Under the pieces are notes generated by a model. It was not told the DNA's origin, searched no databases, and worked only from the letters and a program-made list of their open reading frames with translations. From Bombardia bombarda (lineage: Eukaryota > Ascomycota > Sordariomycetes > Sordariales > Lasiosphaeriaceae): 64,000 bases of DNA. Location: the NCBI GenBank assembly GCA_030512295.1, contig JAULSR010000001.1:4921001-4985000 (forward strand), given 5' to 3'. Each line of letters starts with the position of its first letter. Positions within the stretch are counted from its first letter, which is position 1. Shown in pieces: positions 44,121 through 55,745 of the stretch. A program made the position numbers and the translations under genes.

Positions 44121-46536
44121 TCACTCATTCGGATGCTCCCACTTAACAGGATGCACCAACACACTCCTCAAACACAACCTCCCCGTCCCCGTTCCCTTGC
44201 CTCCCATCCCCCTCCCTCCTCCTCCTCCCTGCCCCCCCTCAACACCCCCTCCCCTCCCCGCCCACCATCCCCTCCCCCCTCCCATCCATCTGCGCATACC
44301 CCAACCACCTCCTCCACAACAATCCCGCAAACTCACTATTATAATACCACGTGCTCCCCTTATGGTTATGCTCATTCTCAAAGTCAAACGGACTGCCCCG
44401 CCCGCCACTACTGCCATCCCGCCCGCCATTGAACGCCCTCTCCACCTCCCCCAGATCCCACTCGCGGTCCAGATACACCGGATGCGGCGCGTAGACCGCC
44501 TTCAACCCATGATGCAGCGCCATGCTGGCGGGGAACATCTCTGAGAACATGCCGTGGTGCAGCCGCCACGTCTCCTCGTGCATCGTCTCGAGCAGGCGCC
44601 GGCTGAGGCGCGACGCCGTCACGATGGCGCACCGCCGCGGCGGCGTCGCCAGCCCTGTGTTGTAGCCCGTCACGTCCTGCGCAAAGATCCAGCCCGAGTC
44701 CTCTGTGTCGAAGAGCGGGTTGAGCGTGATCAGGTCCGCGTCCTCGCCGACGCCGCACTGGCGCGACATCTCGCCACCGCCGCCATTCCCGCCATGAGCC
44801 GGCGCGCACGACGCGGGCAGAAACGTCTCCCCGCGCTCCTCCGACCGGATCGGCGTCCGCCCCGCAAACATGACCGGCCCCATGATCGGCCTGCGCCCAC
44901 TGGCCACCGTCTCGTTGTGCACGAGCTCAGTAAAGTTATCCCAACTACCATGGTAGTGCGGGATGTAGTACTTTGACGCGCGCTCCCACATCTCGACGCG
45001 GGACTGGTCGCGCGCCCAGATGCCCAGCCGGTCAAACAGCTCGTAGTAGTTGCCCAGCCAGCGCATGTCCATCTCCCAGTTCCAGTAGTACGCGTACTGC
45101 GGGTGCGTGATGGCGAAGTGCTGCAGCGGCATGTGCGCGCTGCGGTAGACGCCGTGGATGTCGTCGTTGCTGGGGTTCTCGACCGAGCGCCCAAAGGTGC
45201 CTGGGTAAAGCAGCCGCATCTGCGCCTCGGACCAGAGCGTGCAGATGCTGTGGAACTCGTCCGGCACGTTCTCGTCGAGCACGCGCTGCGCCGTCTCGCC
45301 GTCGGCCCACACGGGCGCCTCGTCGTCGCGGACATGCAGGAGGAAGTGCACAGCGTACTCGCCCCCCGAGCGGAGCGAGAGCTCCGAGATCATGGCGCGG
45401 AAGTTGAGGATCGAGTGGCGCGTCCATTGGAAGCCGACGTAGGTGCGGATGATGATGGCGGTGCGGGGGATCTTTTTGCGCTCGTGGTGTGATGCTTGGT
45501 GCTGGCTCGTGGTTGTGTCTTCGGCCGAGAGCAGCTGCGAATCGTAGGTTGAGGCGTGTCCGTCTCCGTCTTGGTTGAAGCGTTTCTTGTTGGACTGGAA
45601 GCACCGGTCCTGGGCATCACCCCAATCCATTCGGTCGTAGTTGATCTTTCCCGTCTTGGCCCAGACTTCTCCGCTTCCTTCTTGTTCTGTGTCCATGCCT
45701 GCCTCTACGCCGCCCTCGTCGAAGCTATACCCCAAGCCGTAGGGGCCGTATCTGCCAAATCGGTCAAAGCAGACATCTTCTCGGAGGCCGAGAACATTGT
45801 GTGAGCCAATGACGGGCTCTGGCTGGCCTTGGACAACGCCGTCATATGCGTATAGGTCGGGGACTGGAATCGTCTTGTCCTTGTCGAGGTAGCAAGTCTC
45901 AACTTTGTGATACTTGCTGGTATATTCGGATGACTTGTAGTCTGGTTGAGGGATAAAAGGGCGGGGGTGGGTAGCCCGGTGTAGGCGACGGTGAGAGGGA
46001 ACGGGGACTTCTTCTCCTGGTCCCTCGGGTACTCGGGTGTATAGTCAGAAAGCGGTACCAGAGCCTTGAGCCCGTTGAAGTAGCCATCGAGACTTGAAGG
46101 GCAAGTTAGCTGTGCAAGAGGTGAATCCTCCGGCGGGCTTGGCTTACTGTTTGAACTGCAGCCAGGACGGCAAGTTGCTCTCTCCTTCTTCTTGCGCGGC
46201 GGCATTGTCCATAGCCTCATTTAATAACAGCATAAATGCCTCGCTGTTCTTCTCCGCGTCCTGGGGAGGTGGTGTCTTGATCCGTATCATATCCAGAATG
46301 CCTCCTCGGCGTATCCCAACTCCGCCAGTTGTGGAGAGACCGAGACATAATAGGAAAAGACCGGCGACACTCCATATTATCACCCTTCGATATAGACAAT
46401 GGCCTAAGAGAGCCCGCACGCGGATCTTGGGCTTCTGGTGAACTGGCGGTGGAAGGAAATATCTCGCATCTTTTGTCGACAGTGTGCTGGAAAATGAATC
46501 GGATTTGCTTCTTCTCAGAAACGTGGCCCGCTCCAT
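44121..46536 (-). CDS. DUF3405-type membrane protein (possible glycosyltransferase-like)
   Basis: Fungal protein of uncharacterised family DUF3405. Exon 1 is 46536-46148; exon 2 begins at 46092. A basic cytosolic N-terminus precedes one transmembrane helix (VIIWSVAGLFLLCLGL), a type II topology like Golgi enzymes. Family landmarks: GYFNGLKALVPLSDYTPEYP, FDRFGRYGPYGLGYSFDEGG, RTAIIIRTYVGFQWT, HFLLHVRDDEAPVW, and YYWNWEMDMRWLGNYYELFDRL, where the acidic MDMR patch could be a DxD-like metal site. Length as read is about 747 residues, inside the usual 640-810. Two frame problems: a -1 step between 46003 and 46024 (G4 or G3 run), and near the C-terminus, where the frame stops at 44239 while LCLRSVLVHPVKWEHPNE, resembling the family's end, lies in the +1 frame to 44121 beyond a very G-rich tract. 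The catalytic role is not established. Confidence 0.82.
44182..44287. repeat. C-rich (minus strand G-rich) tract
   Basis: About 105 bp almost wholly C/T on the plus strand with many runs of 4-7 C. Read on the coding (minus) strand it has many G4+ blocks and overlaps the end of the DUF3405 gene. It could form G-quadruplexes and is a likely place for sequencing error. Confidence 0.8.
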
Positions 46537-48171
46537 CACTAAGTCTGCAAGGATATGCAACAATAAGAAACAGCTGCCAGCGAGTAGTTTGCTGTAGTAT
46601 TTGTTGACAGAAAGGTTGAATGAGAGATGTGAATTCAAGATGTTGAACGCAAGCTCTTGGCTCTGGAAAGGAATGGTGGCGAGTTTAAGGAAAGAACACC
46701 AAGACAAACATGCATAAATGGAAGAACCAAAAAGGAGAGACTGGGAATGGGAGACTGGGGAAGAGGTATTAGACCCCCGTGCATCAAAAACAACCTTGCG
46801 CTTATCGACCGCACCATCATGATGGTAATACTCAATCAACTCGCAGCAACTTGCGCAAGACGACCTTCACAATTTTCCCAAGACACACGCCCCATGGGCT
46901 ATGATCGACGGCCGACTGTGGAGGGAGAAGCCAGGCCGGCACTAACAGGAAGGCAACGCGCGTACAGCGTAGAGTTGAGCTACCTACTGTAGATAGGAGT
47001 CTCCGTGACGTTAGTAGATGCTGGCCCTTTGAGGGGTGGATGTATCCATTGAGGGATCATTACACACCCCATTGCCCATCGAAGCCAACCATCCTCTTTC
47101 CCGTCAAAGCCCCTGAGGCTCGGGTCGCCGGGCGAACCAGATCGGCGGTTCCCCTCTATGTCAGGGTTGTCACGACGTCAAGACCATAGCCCATGGTCCA
47201 TTCCCTCCTTGAGGCTTGGGTGCATTGCAAGAGTCGGTGCGTGCCGATGTCCAGCCCCAATCTGCTCGAGAGTCATGAACGTGGGTGTCTATCCTTTCTG
47301 GATGCGAGAAGGGTTCAATGCGAGAGACATGGCCACGCGTCTGCGGCTGTCTAGATCTGTTCTGCAGGAAGATTGTTGAAGAGAAGGAGCAGTTCACTTC
47401 ATGAAGGTTTGTCCGTCTCTGGTTTTCTACGTAATGGTGGGGGCCGCTAAAATTTTGTAAAGGGGTGATGGGCACTACTACAGGGGAAAGTGCAACTCAC
47501 GTTGCTCAGTCAGTCGCAGCCCGTAGGTGTTGCCAGAGGCAGTCACAACCAAGTGCTCCACCAGATTTCATCATCTGCATGCCTCTGAAGCACTCGAACG
47601 AAGAAGGGCGGGAGCTGCAGTACTTGACGTCTTGTAGCTGCCGCTGCATCTCTAGACTGTTATTCGGACGATTCGTGCAACAGAGTCCCAGAAGACCAGC
47701 CCCCGAAGCCGCCTCTAAGCGACATCAGTTCGCAGCCGCAATTGACGAGGTTGGGATTTACCTTGAACCATCGTCAGATAGCATCTACATCCAACGATGT
47801 TGAAATATTACCATGTGCATGTTCTACCAGCATACTTAGGTAAGGGATCTTGGATCTTCAACATGATGTGTTGGTGTCACAATGCCAAGGATCAAGAAGC
47901 TGGAGGTTCCCGCTCCTGCCTCACTGCTTTATAGAATGGATTTAACGTTATGCTAAGAGGATTGAATGCTTCACCCATCTCAACAGGTGCCTAAAAGACT
48001 CGCTTCCGGAGCGCCACCCCAGGGCAAATCCTTTCATAATTAAAGTTGCATCCCCTCCCTCGCTAGGCGAACTTTAACGGGCATTGCCCAGAATAGAACG
48101 TGAAAACCTTTGCCAAGCTGACGAATCTATTTGCTGTACTCAAAAATTTGATCGATAAACTGAGGTTTGTA
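46537..48171. other. Intergenic region upstream of DUF3405 gene
   Basis: Promoter of the minus-strand DUF3405 gene on the left. No supported gene, RNA or notable repeat in the remainder. Confidence 0.45.
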
Positions 48172-48684
48172 TTAATCTGTCGTGTAAAAGTGATGAAGTA
48201 ATGCAGCCCAGATCGGCCCCTCCTGCCACCAGTCCATTAAGCCATCCCCAGCCAGGTATTCGATTAACAATTGCCCAGTGTTGAAATACTCCAATTGATG
48301 TTTCTGCACGGAAGTCCCCCACTCCCCATCATGACCTAATGAACAGTATCCATGCTTGCAAATACCATGATTGCCATAAAATGCCATCCCCGTGGGCTGC
48401 GACGTCTTCCTCGGCCTGAATGTTGCCTTGATGACAACCTTTGACGAATCGTGAGAAGTCTTTCCTCAACTAGCTGGATGGTTGCTGGATGGGTTGATGG
48501 CGAGTTCGGGGAAGTAGTTATCATGCCATTTGGAGTTCATGTTGTCGATGATGAAATCATGGTCGATGGTGAAGCCGGCGTTCCGGGTGAAGCCATCGTG
48601 AAAGGTGAATAATGTCTGATTGTAGTCGATAATCCCATTCGCAAAAACACCAAGGGCGACCACAGTGCTGAAGATCATGGCCAT
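48172..48684 (-). pseudogene. Candidate small protein frame with one internal TGA
   Basis: Doubtful call. From an ATG at 48684 the frame runs 72 codons (start MAMIFSTVVALGVFANG, weakly signal-peptide-like) to TGA at 48466-48468. It then stays open in the same frame for another 97 codons, with SQPTGMAFYGNHGICKHGYC and LEYFNTGQLLIEYLAGDG, to TAA at 48172. Without the stop it would encode about 170 residues. Possibilities are a decayed small secreted protein, a sequencing error, an unrecognised intron (a GTTGAG donor gives 55 nt but shifts frame), or chance. No family is recognised and codon use is less biased than in the neighbouring real genes. Confidence 0.3.
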
Positions 48685-50180
48685 TAATAAGGGAGAGTCG
48701 GTTACAGAGAGATGATAGCGTAGTTCGGAAGTTTTAGAGAGTGCTTCGTATCTAGGTGTTGCAGTCTATACTCTAGGATGCTGGTGCTGAGGAAAGACCA
48801 CGAGAGGAAGAATGAAAACCAAACATTTCACATAATCGTGATTTGGAGGTTCAGTCGCCGTGGTGCATACCTGATTAACTTTTTCAAAGTTCGAGTGCCT
48901 CCTACTTCAAGAGGCTATCGTCAACGGGCTGGAAAAGAGCCACGCGTAGAAGGAGCAACCCCTTTTCGCCTTTACACCACACAGAACCCCAACCCTTCAA
49001 CATTTGTGATTGAAAACACTCCACATTGATTATACGACTGCTGCTACTATGGCAACGGGCGCCCTCTGACCCCCTTTTATCGTTGTTTTTTGAAATTGAC
49101 TGTGGCGGTCATCACATGAAGAGCCACGCAGCATGAGGAGCTGAAAACCACGGGCAGCAAGGCAAGAGCAGAGAGTAGAATACACCGAGGCTTGCCGGTC
49201 AATTCAAGGATGGAAGCTACCACCCACAAGAACCAGGGAGCAAAGTTCAGTTGAACTGTCGGTCGCTCCTTCTTCATTTGAATTCCAACCTCATGCCGCT
49301 GCTAGCCACAGCCACAGCACAGCGGCAAGTCAGCCGAAACAATTTGCTTCTTACTGCATTTGCCAAGATTGCCAGGACACGGCAACCCTTGGCGCATCTT
49401 TCAAAATACCGGACAAGTGACGGCTCCCAGCCAATAACATCCCATGGCCAAGGATCTCGGCATTGGGAATTGTCAACGTCGTGTTACAACTGTTGCATCC
49501 AACTGCGCATCCAAGCAACGCAACTGAGCAGACAAGGCCATCACACCACAAACTCGAACTCTTGGAAGCTCTTGGTCTCGGTCGCAGGAGGTACCTGAAG
49601 ATTGAGAACAAAGAGCGACATGAAGCGTCAGAAAATAACGACGAAATGAGGGAATCAAAGATGAAAAGCGATTTGATATAATCTACAAGCTCGATTGAAA
49701 TTGGAAGACGAAAAAGTCAATATAATCTCGTCTCATGATTACAGTGTCGACCTTCGAAAAGAAATAGCGCTCCTGTCTGCCCTCCTCCTTCACCGGTCGC
49801 TATCTCTTGGCGTCTGTTCGTCTCGGGAAGGTGACAAGACGTCCAAGACTTCCAAGACGAGTATTCTTTCATATGAATGGCGATCACGTCGCTGTTTGGG
49901 TCGATCATTGATCCTTGTGAGCTTTGTTCTTCGGTTGGGATTACTTCAAACTACACCGTGGGCATGGCGTACATGGGTCGGTAACTTTGCTGCCAGCCAG
50001 TACCATGGGAAATGTGCTCGCATATGGATAAATATCCGTCACTCATGTCATTCATGTGAATGATGATGGGTAGCCACTCTCCCCCGAGTTTCTTCCTATT
50101 ATACTTTCCCTAATCCTCCACCTCCACACACCGTCGTCAAAGAGTATCAAGACCACATCTGGTTGGTCATCATCATCATC
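48685..50180. other. Intergenic region upstream of peptide transporter
   Basis: Includes the PTR2-type gene's promoter and an ATC-repeat leader immediately before its ATG (50168-50183). Nothing else is supported. Confidence 0.45.
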
Positions 50181-52168
50181 ATGGCCGACATCGAGAGCGT
50201 CGCCAACGGCGGCGAGATGCTGCACGCGGCGGCCAAAGATGCCAACGAGAAGCACGAGATCGCCGCTCCCCCAGCCCCAGCCTACAAGGTCAAAAGTCTC
50301 GACGGCAGCAGCCACAACCCAGATGGCACCCCGACCGAAGAAGAGCTACGAACCCTCCGGCGCGTGCCCGACAAGATCCCCATGTCTATCTACACTATCG
50401 CCTTTGTCGAGCTGTGTGAGCGCTTCTCCTACTACGGAACCACCGCCGTCTTCACAAACTTCATCCAGCACCCGCTCCCACCGGGATCAACCACGGGCAA
50501 CCAGAACGGCTCCGACCAGGCCGGCGCCCTAGGCCTCGGCCAGCGTGCCTCGACCGGTCTCACCACCTTCAACTCCTTCTGGCAATACACCACCCCTCTC
50601 CTGGGCGCCTACGTGGCGGACACCTACCTGGGCCGCTTCCGCACCATCGGTTGGGCGCTCGGCGTCGATATCCTCGGTCACATCATCCTACTCATTTCTG
50701 CCATCCCACCCGTCATCAAGAACCCCAACGGCGCCATCGGGGCGTTCGCGGTCGGCATCATCACCATGGGCCTCGGCACGGGCGGCTTCAAGCCAAACAT
50801 CAACCCGCTCATCGTCGAGCAGCTCGACCTGGACAGGATGGTGGTGGTGACGCTGGAGAAGACGGGCGAGCGCGTCATCGTGGATCCGGCCGTGACCGCC
50901 TCGCGCGTCTACCACTTCTTTTACCTGTTCATCAACATCGGTGCCCTCGTGGGCCAGATCGGCATGGTCTACTGCGAGGCGTATATCGGCTTCTGGTTGT
51001 CGTTCCTGCTGCCCACCATCATGCTCAGTCTGGCACCTGGTGTCATGCTCTGGGGACGCAAGAGGTATCGCAGGGTGCCGCCGCAGGGCAGTGTCTTGGG
51101 CAGGGCGTTCAAGCTGTTTGCGCTGGCCAACAAGGGGCGCTGGTCCATCAACCCGGCTAAGACGTATAGGAATTTGCATGATGGCACGTTCTGGGAGAAT
51201 GTCAAGCCATCGCGGTTCGAGGCTGAGAGCAAGCCGAAGCCAAAGTGGATGGACTTTAACGATGCCTGGGTTGACGAGGTCGCTCGCGGGTTTAGTGCCT
51301 GTGCCGTGTTTTTGTGGTATCCTCTCTTTTGGCTGTGCTACAACCAGAGTGAGCCATACCCATCCAACCCCCTTTTCCTATCCTTCTCCAACATACTTAC
51401 TCCACCATAGTCAACAACAACCTCATCTCCCAAGCCGCCACCCTCCGCCTCGGCGGCGTGCCCAACGACGTGCTCACCAACCTCAACCCCTTCGCCCTCA
51501 TCATCATGATCCCCCTGCTCGAGACGTTCATCTACCCAGCCATGCGCAAGATGCGCTTCAACTTCACCCCCATCAAGCGCATCACCTTCGGCTACTTCAT
51601 CGCCGCCTCCGCCATGGTCTGGGCCGCCGTCCTGCAGCACTACATCTACAAGCAGAGCGAGTGCGGCTCTTACCCCTCGTCCTGCCCCACGACCGTAGAC
51701 ATCTCCGTCTGGGCCCAGACAGGCTCCTACGTCCTCATCGCCTTTTCCGAGATTATGGCTTCCATTACGAGTTTGGAGTATGCTCACAGCAAGGCGCCCG
51801 CGAACCTGCGGTCTGTGGTGCAGTCTGTCGCGCTGTTTATGAATGCCATTAGCTCGGCGCTCGGGTTTGCGCTGGTTTATCTTGCTGATGTGAGTCTTCG
51901 GTCTAATGTTTAGCCCCTATTGTAGCTAATACTGACACAATGATGCTACCAACAGGATCCTTACCTGGTCTGGAACTACACCACCGTCGCCATTCTGGCT
52001 GTTATCGGCGGCTGCGGCTTCTGGCTTCAGTTCCGCCATCTCGACAAGGAGGAGGACCACCTCAATATGCTGCCTAAGGGCAAGTTTGGTTCGGCTGCCG
52101 AGGTGACTGGCGAGTCTTCGTCCGAGCATGGCGGCGGCAGTGGTCTTCTTGTGGAGAACAAGTCTTGA
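50181..52168 (+). CDS. PTR2-type di/tripeptide proton symporter (POT family)
   Basis: Plasma-membrane uptake of di- and tripeptides driven by protons. Exons 50181-51348, 51411-51889, 51956-52168, in phase, 619 residues. The ATG at 50181 was chosen; upstream in-frame codons are ATC repeats without another ATG. The POT signature VELCERFSYYGTTAVF begins TM1. Other landmarks: FNSFWQYTTPLLGAYVADTYLGRF (TM2-TM3 loop), GTGGFKPNINPLIVEQ, the central YHFFYLFINIGALVGQ, and after intron 1 NQINNNLISQA, very like fungal PTR2 proteins. About 12 hydrophobic segments are visible, with a cytosolic acidic N-terminus and a Ser/Gly-rich C-tail. In yeast and other moulds the family is induced by amino acids and subject to nitrogen repression; no regulatory site is claimed here. 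Confidence 0.95.
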
Positions 52169-52726
52169 AGGGTTAGATGGGATAGGAGGGAGGCTGGTTC
52201 AACCACCTGGCTGGCTGACTGACCCAACCAAGAATTCTTGTCTATGGGCCGTGGTATTTCGTGTTTTGGATGTGGTAACGGACGCGGATAATATAACACG
52301 ATACCTACGAGTACAGAATATTACAATCATTACATATATCCTTGCTATCACCCGGCATGATTCCAATCAACGACTCACTGAAATGACTGGTTGTTTCTGT
52401 TTGTATCCCTTCTTTTGCCCACCTATCTAATAACAGGTCTCGATATTATACGCACCATCTTCCATTCTAAATAACCTATTACCCTATAGTTGTATCTATC
52501 CATATGTATATAATCTCCTAGCAGAATAAACACCTCCACAAGCAAAAGTCAAGAAAGAACATACTCCCCCGTCATTAAAATACTCCCTACATGTGTATGG
52601 CCCTTTGAATCTAAATACCCTCGCCCACCCCCACAAGTTTATACCTATCATTTGTTTAACTAAAGATAAAAGAAAGAACGAAAGCATCTACCACTTTAAA
52701 CCTCATTATATACTCCTTCCCTCCCC
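52169..52726. other. Convergent AT-rich intergenic region
   Basis: 3' regions of the peptide transporter (+) and the family 2 glycosyltransferase (-). AT-rich, no gene seen. Confidence 0.5.
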
Positions 52727-55700
52727 CTACCAAGTAAACATCATCAAGGCCGGATTCAGCATAACAGGCAGGCAGAAATGGCTCACCACCACCGTCGCCA
52801 GCGGATAGATGCTAAAGAACTTGTCAATGGTCCAGTCGTGCGGGAAGGCGTAGATGCCCGCCACCATGAGCGCTGAGCAGCTAAAGCAGTAAACAAACGT
52901 CCACTTGAAGGTGCGCAGGATGCGCACAATCTCCTGCCCAAAGTGCACCTCCTCGATCTCCTTGGCCGTGGCGCCCCAGGCCATGTCGATCTCGAAGAAG
53001 TGGCTCAGGATCGCCTGCGACACGTGCAGCGAGATGCCGCCCAGGAAGATGGTGAACATGGGGATCCACTTGAGGTTTTCAAAGACTGTTTTTGTTTAAA
53101 ACATGTTAGTATATTTGACCTTTACAAGACAGACAGTCCATCTGACAGAGGTAGGGGAGGGGGGGGGGGGGTGTTAACATACGTGACCCAAACAACGACC
53201 GCTCATTCAACCGATACCGCAACACCGCCAGCGCCACATTCCCCAGCCCCGTAAACACCACCACAATCGACACGTAAATCGCAAACGAGTCAAAGTAGTA
53301 CTTGTCATACAAGCCATAAAACCAACCCGTGATGAAATAATTCGCCAGACTGGTGCACCACACCGCCGCCAGCGCGTAGTACGTGCCAATGTACGCCAGA
53401 ATCGTCAGCTTCTTGGGCAGCGGGATCGACGACCACATGAAGCTTTTGAACAGGGGAGTAAACGGCCCGCGCAGCAGCCAGAACCGGAACGGGTGGAACA
53501 GCAGCTCGTTACAGCCGTAGGCGTACTTCTCCCAGCGCGCGAGCTCGTCATACACAGTCAGACTGACGCCCTCCTTGAAGCCGTCGCCCGTGTAGGCGGC
53601 GTAGCGCAGCGAGTAGCCGGCGACCTGCAGGCGCAGCGCCATGTCAAAGTCCTCCGAGACGTGCGACTCGGACCAGTACTTTTCGTAGCCGTCCTCGTCC
53701 GTGTAGGCGGCCGCGTCCTGGATCGCCTTCCAGCGCAGCATGGCGTTGTGGCCGACAAAGGGGCAGGCGTCGCCGCAGGCGACGGCGAAGGTGATGGCCG
53801 AGTAGATGAGGTTGGTGAACCAGGTGACGCCGTTCTCAAAATACGAGTCCGTCACGTTCATCACCCCCGACGAGAACTGCATCAGCGCCACCTCGGGACT
53901 CTGCTCCATCTCGCTCACCGCGTCCAGCAGACAGTCCGCCGGCACGCGCGTGTCCGAGTCGATGATCAGTATGTAATCGCCCACCCGGATGTTCCCCTCC
54001 GCCCACGTCCTCCCTTCATCCTCCTGCAGCACGTCCGCCAGACACTGGTGGTACGCCGCCCTTTCCTGGTCGGCGCTCCACCTGCTGCCCCGATTCACCT
54101 CGCCCAGCTTCTCCTCCACCCGGTTGCTCACGTGCAGCGCATAGTTCATGTTGCTCGCCTTCTTGAACTTGCCCCGCCGCAGGAACAGCGTCTCGCCCGC
54201 CTCGACGTCCGGCTTCGGCCGGTGCGTCGGCCGCGCTACCCACCCGATGTTATGCTCGTCGTAGAAATCCCGTCTGGCCTGCGCGTCCTCGTCGCTGATC
54301 AGCTGCATGCCGTCGTCATTCACAAAGATGTTGGCCGTCCCGCCCTGCATCTCGTACGTGCTGATGGCCGCCTTGAGCGACACCACCGTCGGCTTGATGA
54401 CCGCGCCGAGGCCCTCTTTATAGACAGGCATCTGGAAGGTGACATGCGGCAGCACGTGATAACTCCTGTTCAGCCGGCGGGGCGGCTTGCCGCTGAAGTA
54501 TTTTGAATTCATCCCGACGGCCGAGATGGGCCCCAGGATCTGGAACAGGTTGCCGACGAGCGACTGGAAGAAGAAGAGACTGACGAAAAACTGGATAGGC
54601 GCCACGAGCAGCAGCGCGAAGCGCAGGAACGTGCCGTCGATCACCGTCTCGAGCGCGAGCGCGCGCCACCCGAGCCCCAGGCAGACAATCACGAGTATCA
54701 GCGTCAGCGAGACGATGCACGCGCTCTCGAGCCGCACGGGGCGGTGCTCCCTCGCCAGCGCCTCCTCGAGCTGCGCGGGGTCGAGCTCCTCGGTGTTGAT
54801 GATGGCGCCGCCAGCACCCTTCTTCTCGTCTTGCCCCCCAGGAGGCGTCTCATCTCCATCATCCTCAGCTCCCGTCCCCCAGATCATCTCCATGAACCGT
54901 AGCTCCAGATCCGCCGCTCGGTTCATCAGCTTCTCCGGCTCGTCGTCCCACACGACCAGCATCCGCACATCCTCAATAAACGCCGCAAAGTGGTGCAGCT
55001 GACCGCGCGGTAGGTCGGCCATGGTGGGCAAGATCTGCACCCTCAGCCCATCATTCAGCGGCACGTAGTCGAGATCAATAGCCTGACTGCGCAGCGTCTC
55101 GACGATGGTGTGCACGAGGGGCGTGTTGACCGTCATGGCGCAGCGGACGTTCATCTGGGCGACCATGGCATACAGGGAACCCGGGATGGCGGCCATCTGG
55201 GGCGGGCAGCACGTGAAGCTGCCGCGCGACTTCTTGAGCACGACGCCCTCGTACGGATCCAGCCCCGAGGCGTACTGCCGCCGCAGCTGCTGCTCGTACA
55301 GGTAGTTGACCATCATGTCGTTGCGGATCTCGGCGAGCGTGTCGGCGTTGTTGTTGCGCGCGTCGCCGGCGGGGAAGATGGAGCTGCGCTTGGCCGAGCG
55401 GATCGTGGCTGCGTCTGAGGATTGCCCGCCGGATCTGTAGTTGGGCGCTGAGAGCCGGGGCGTGGAGGCGCCGCCTGCCGGTGATGATGTGCCGGCGGCG
55501 GGGGTTGACGAGCCGCCGTAGGATGAAGTTACGGTCGAGGTCGCGGGCCCCCCTGGGGCTTGTAGTGTTGTTGCTGTTGTTGCTGTTGTTGTTGTTGTTG
55601 TCGTCGTCGTTGTCTTGCGAGACTTCTTCCACCCGGCTTTCTTCTCCATCTCGACGGCGTTCGTCTTCTCGCCGCCTCCTCCGGGTCCTCCAGCCGTCGC

Positions 55701-55745
55701 ATCGGCCGGCGTGGCAGGGGTGAAGTAGGACTTGAAGGCCTTCAT
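52727..55745 (-). CDS. Large membrane family 2 glycosyltransferase (cellulose/chitin-synthase-like)
   Basis: Processive-type GT2 polysaccharide synthase predicted at the plasma membrane, 973 residues; exons 55745-53183 and 53085-52727. The start at 55745 (MKAFKSYFTPAT) is preferred over an upstream in-frame Met in cysteine-rich leader sequence. The N-terminal about 130 residues are low-complexity (a run of 10 Thr, Ser/Gly/Ala), then a cytosolic domain. Two helix groups (about 342-405) precede the catalytic domain: PVYKEGLGAVIKPTVVSL, NDDG (476-479), DSD (596-598), VSEDFD (697-701, catalytic base) and LARWEKYAYG (RW 737-738, equivalent to the QxxRW motif). Several C-terminal helices follow. 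A related conserved fungal GT2 is needed for hyphal growth on surfaces in Zymoseptoria and Fusarium; orthology is not tested here. The 97-nt intron contains a 13-G run. Polymer product unknown. Confidence 0.93.
53159..53171 (+). repeat. G13 homopolymer inside an intron
   Basis: Run of 13 G lying in the intron of the GT2 gene (C-run on its coding strand). Its length in the assembly may be unreliable. Confidence 0.9.

Noticed and set aside
53493..54506. 337-codon plus-strand frame opposite the GT2 gene
   Set aside because: Mirror frame of a strongly GC3-biased gene; no family resemblance and basic, low-complexity composition.
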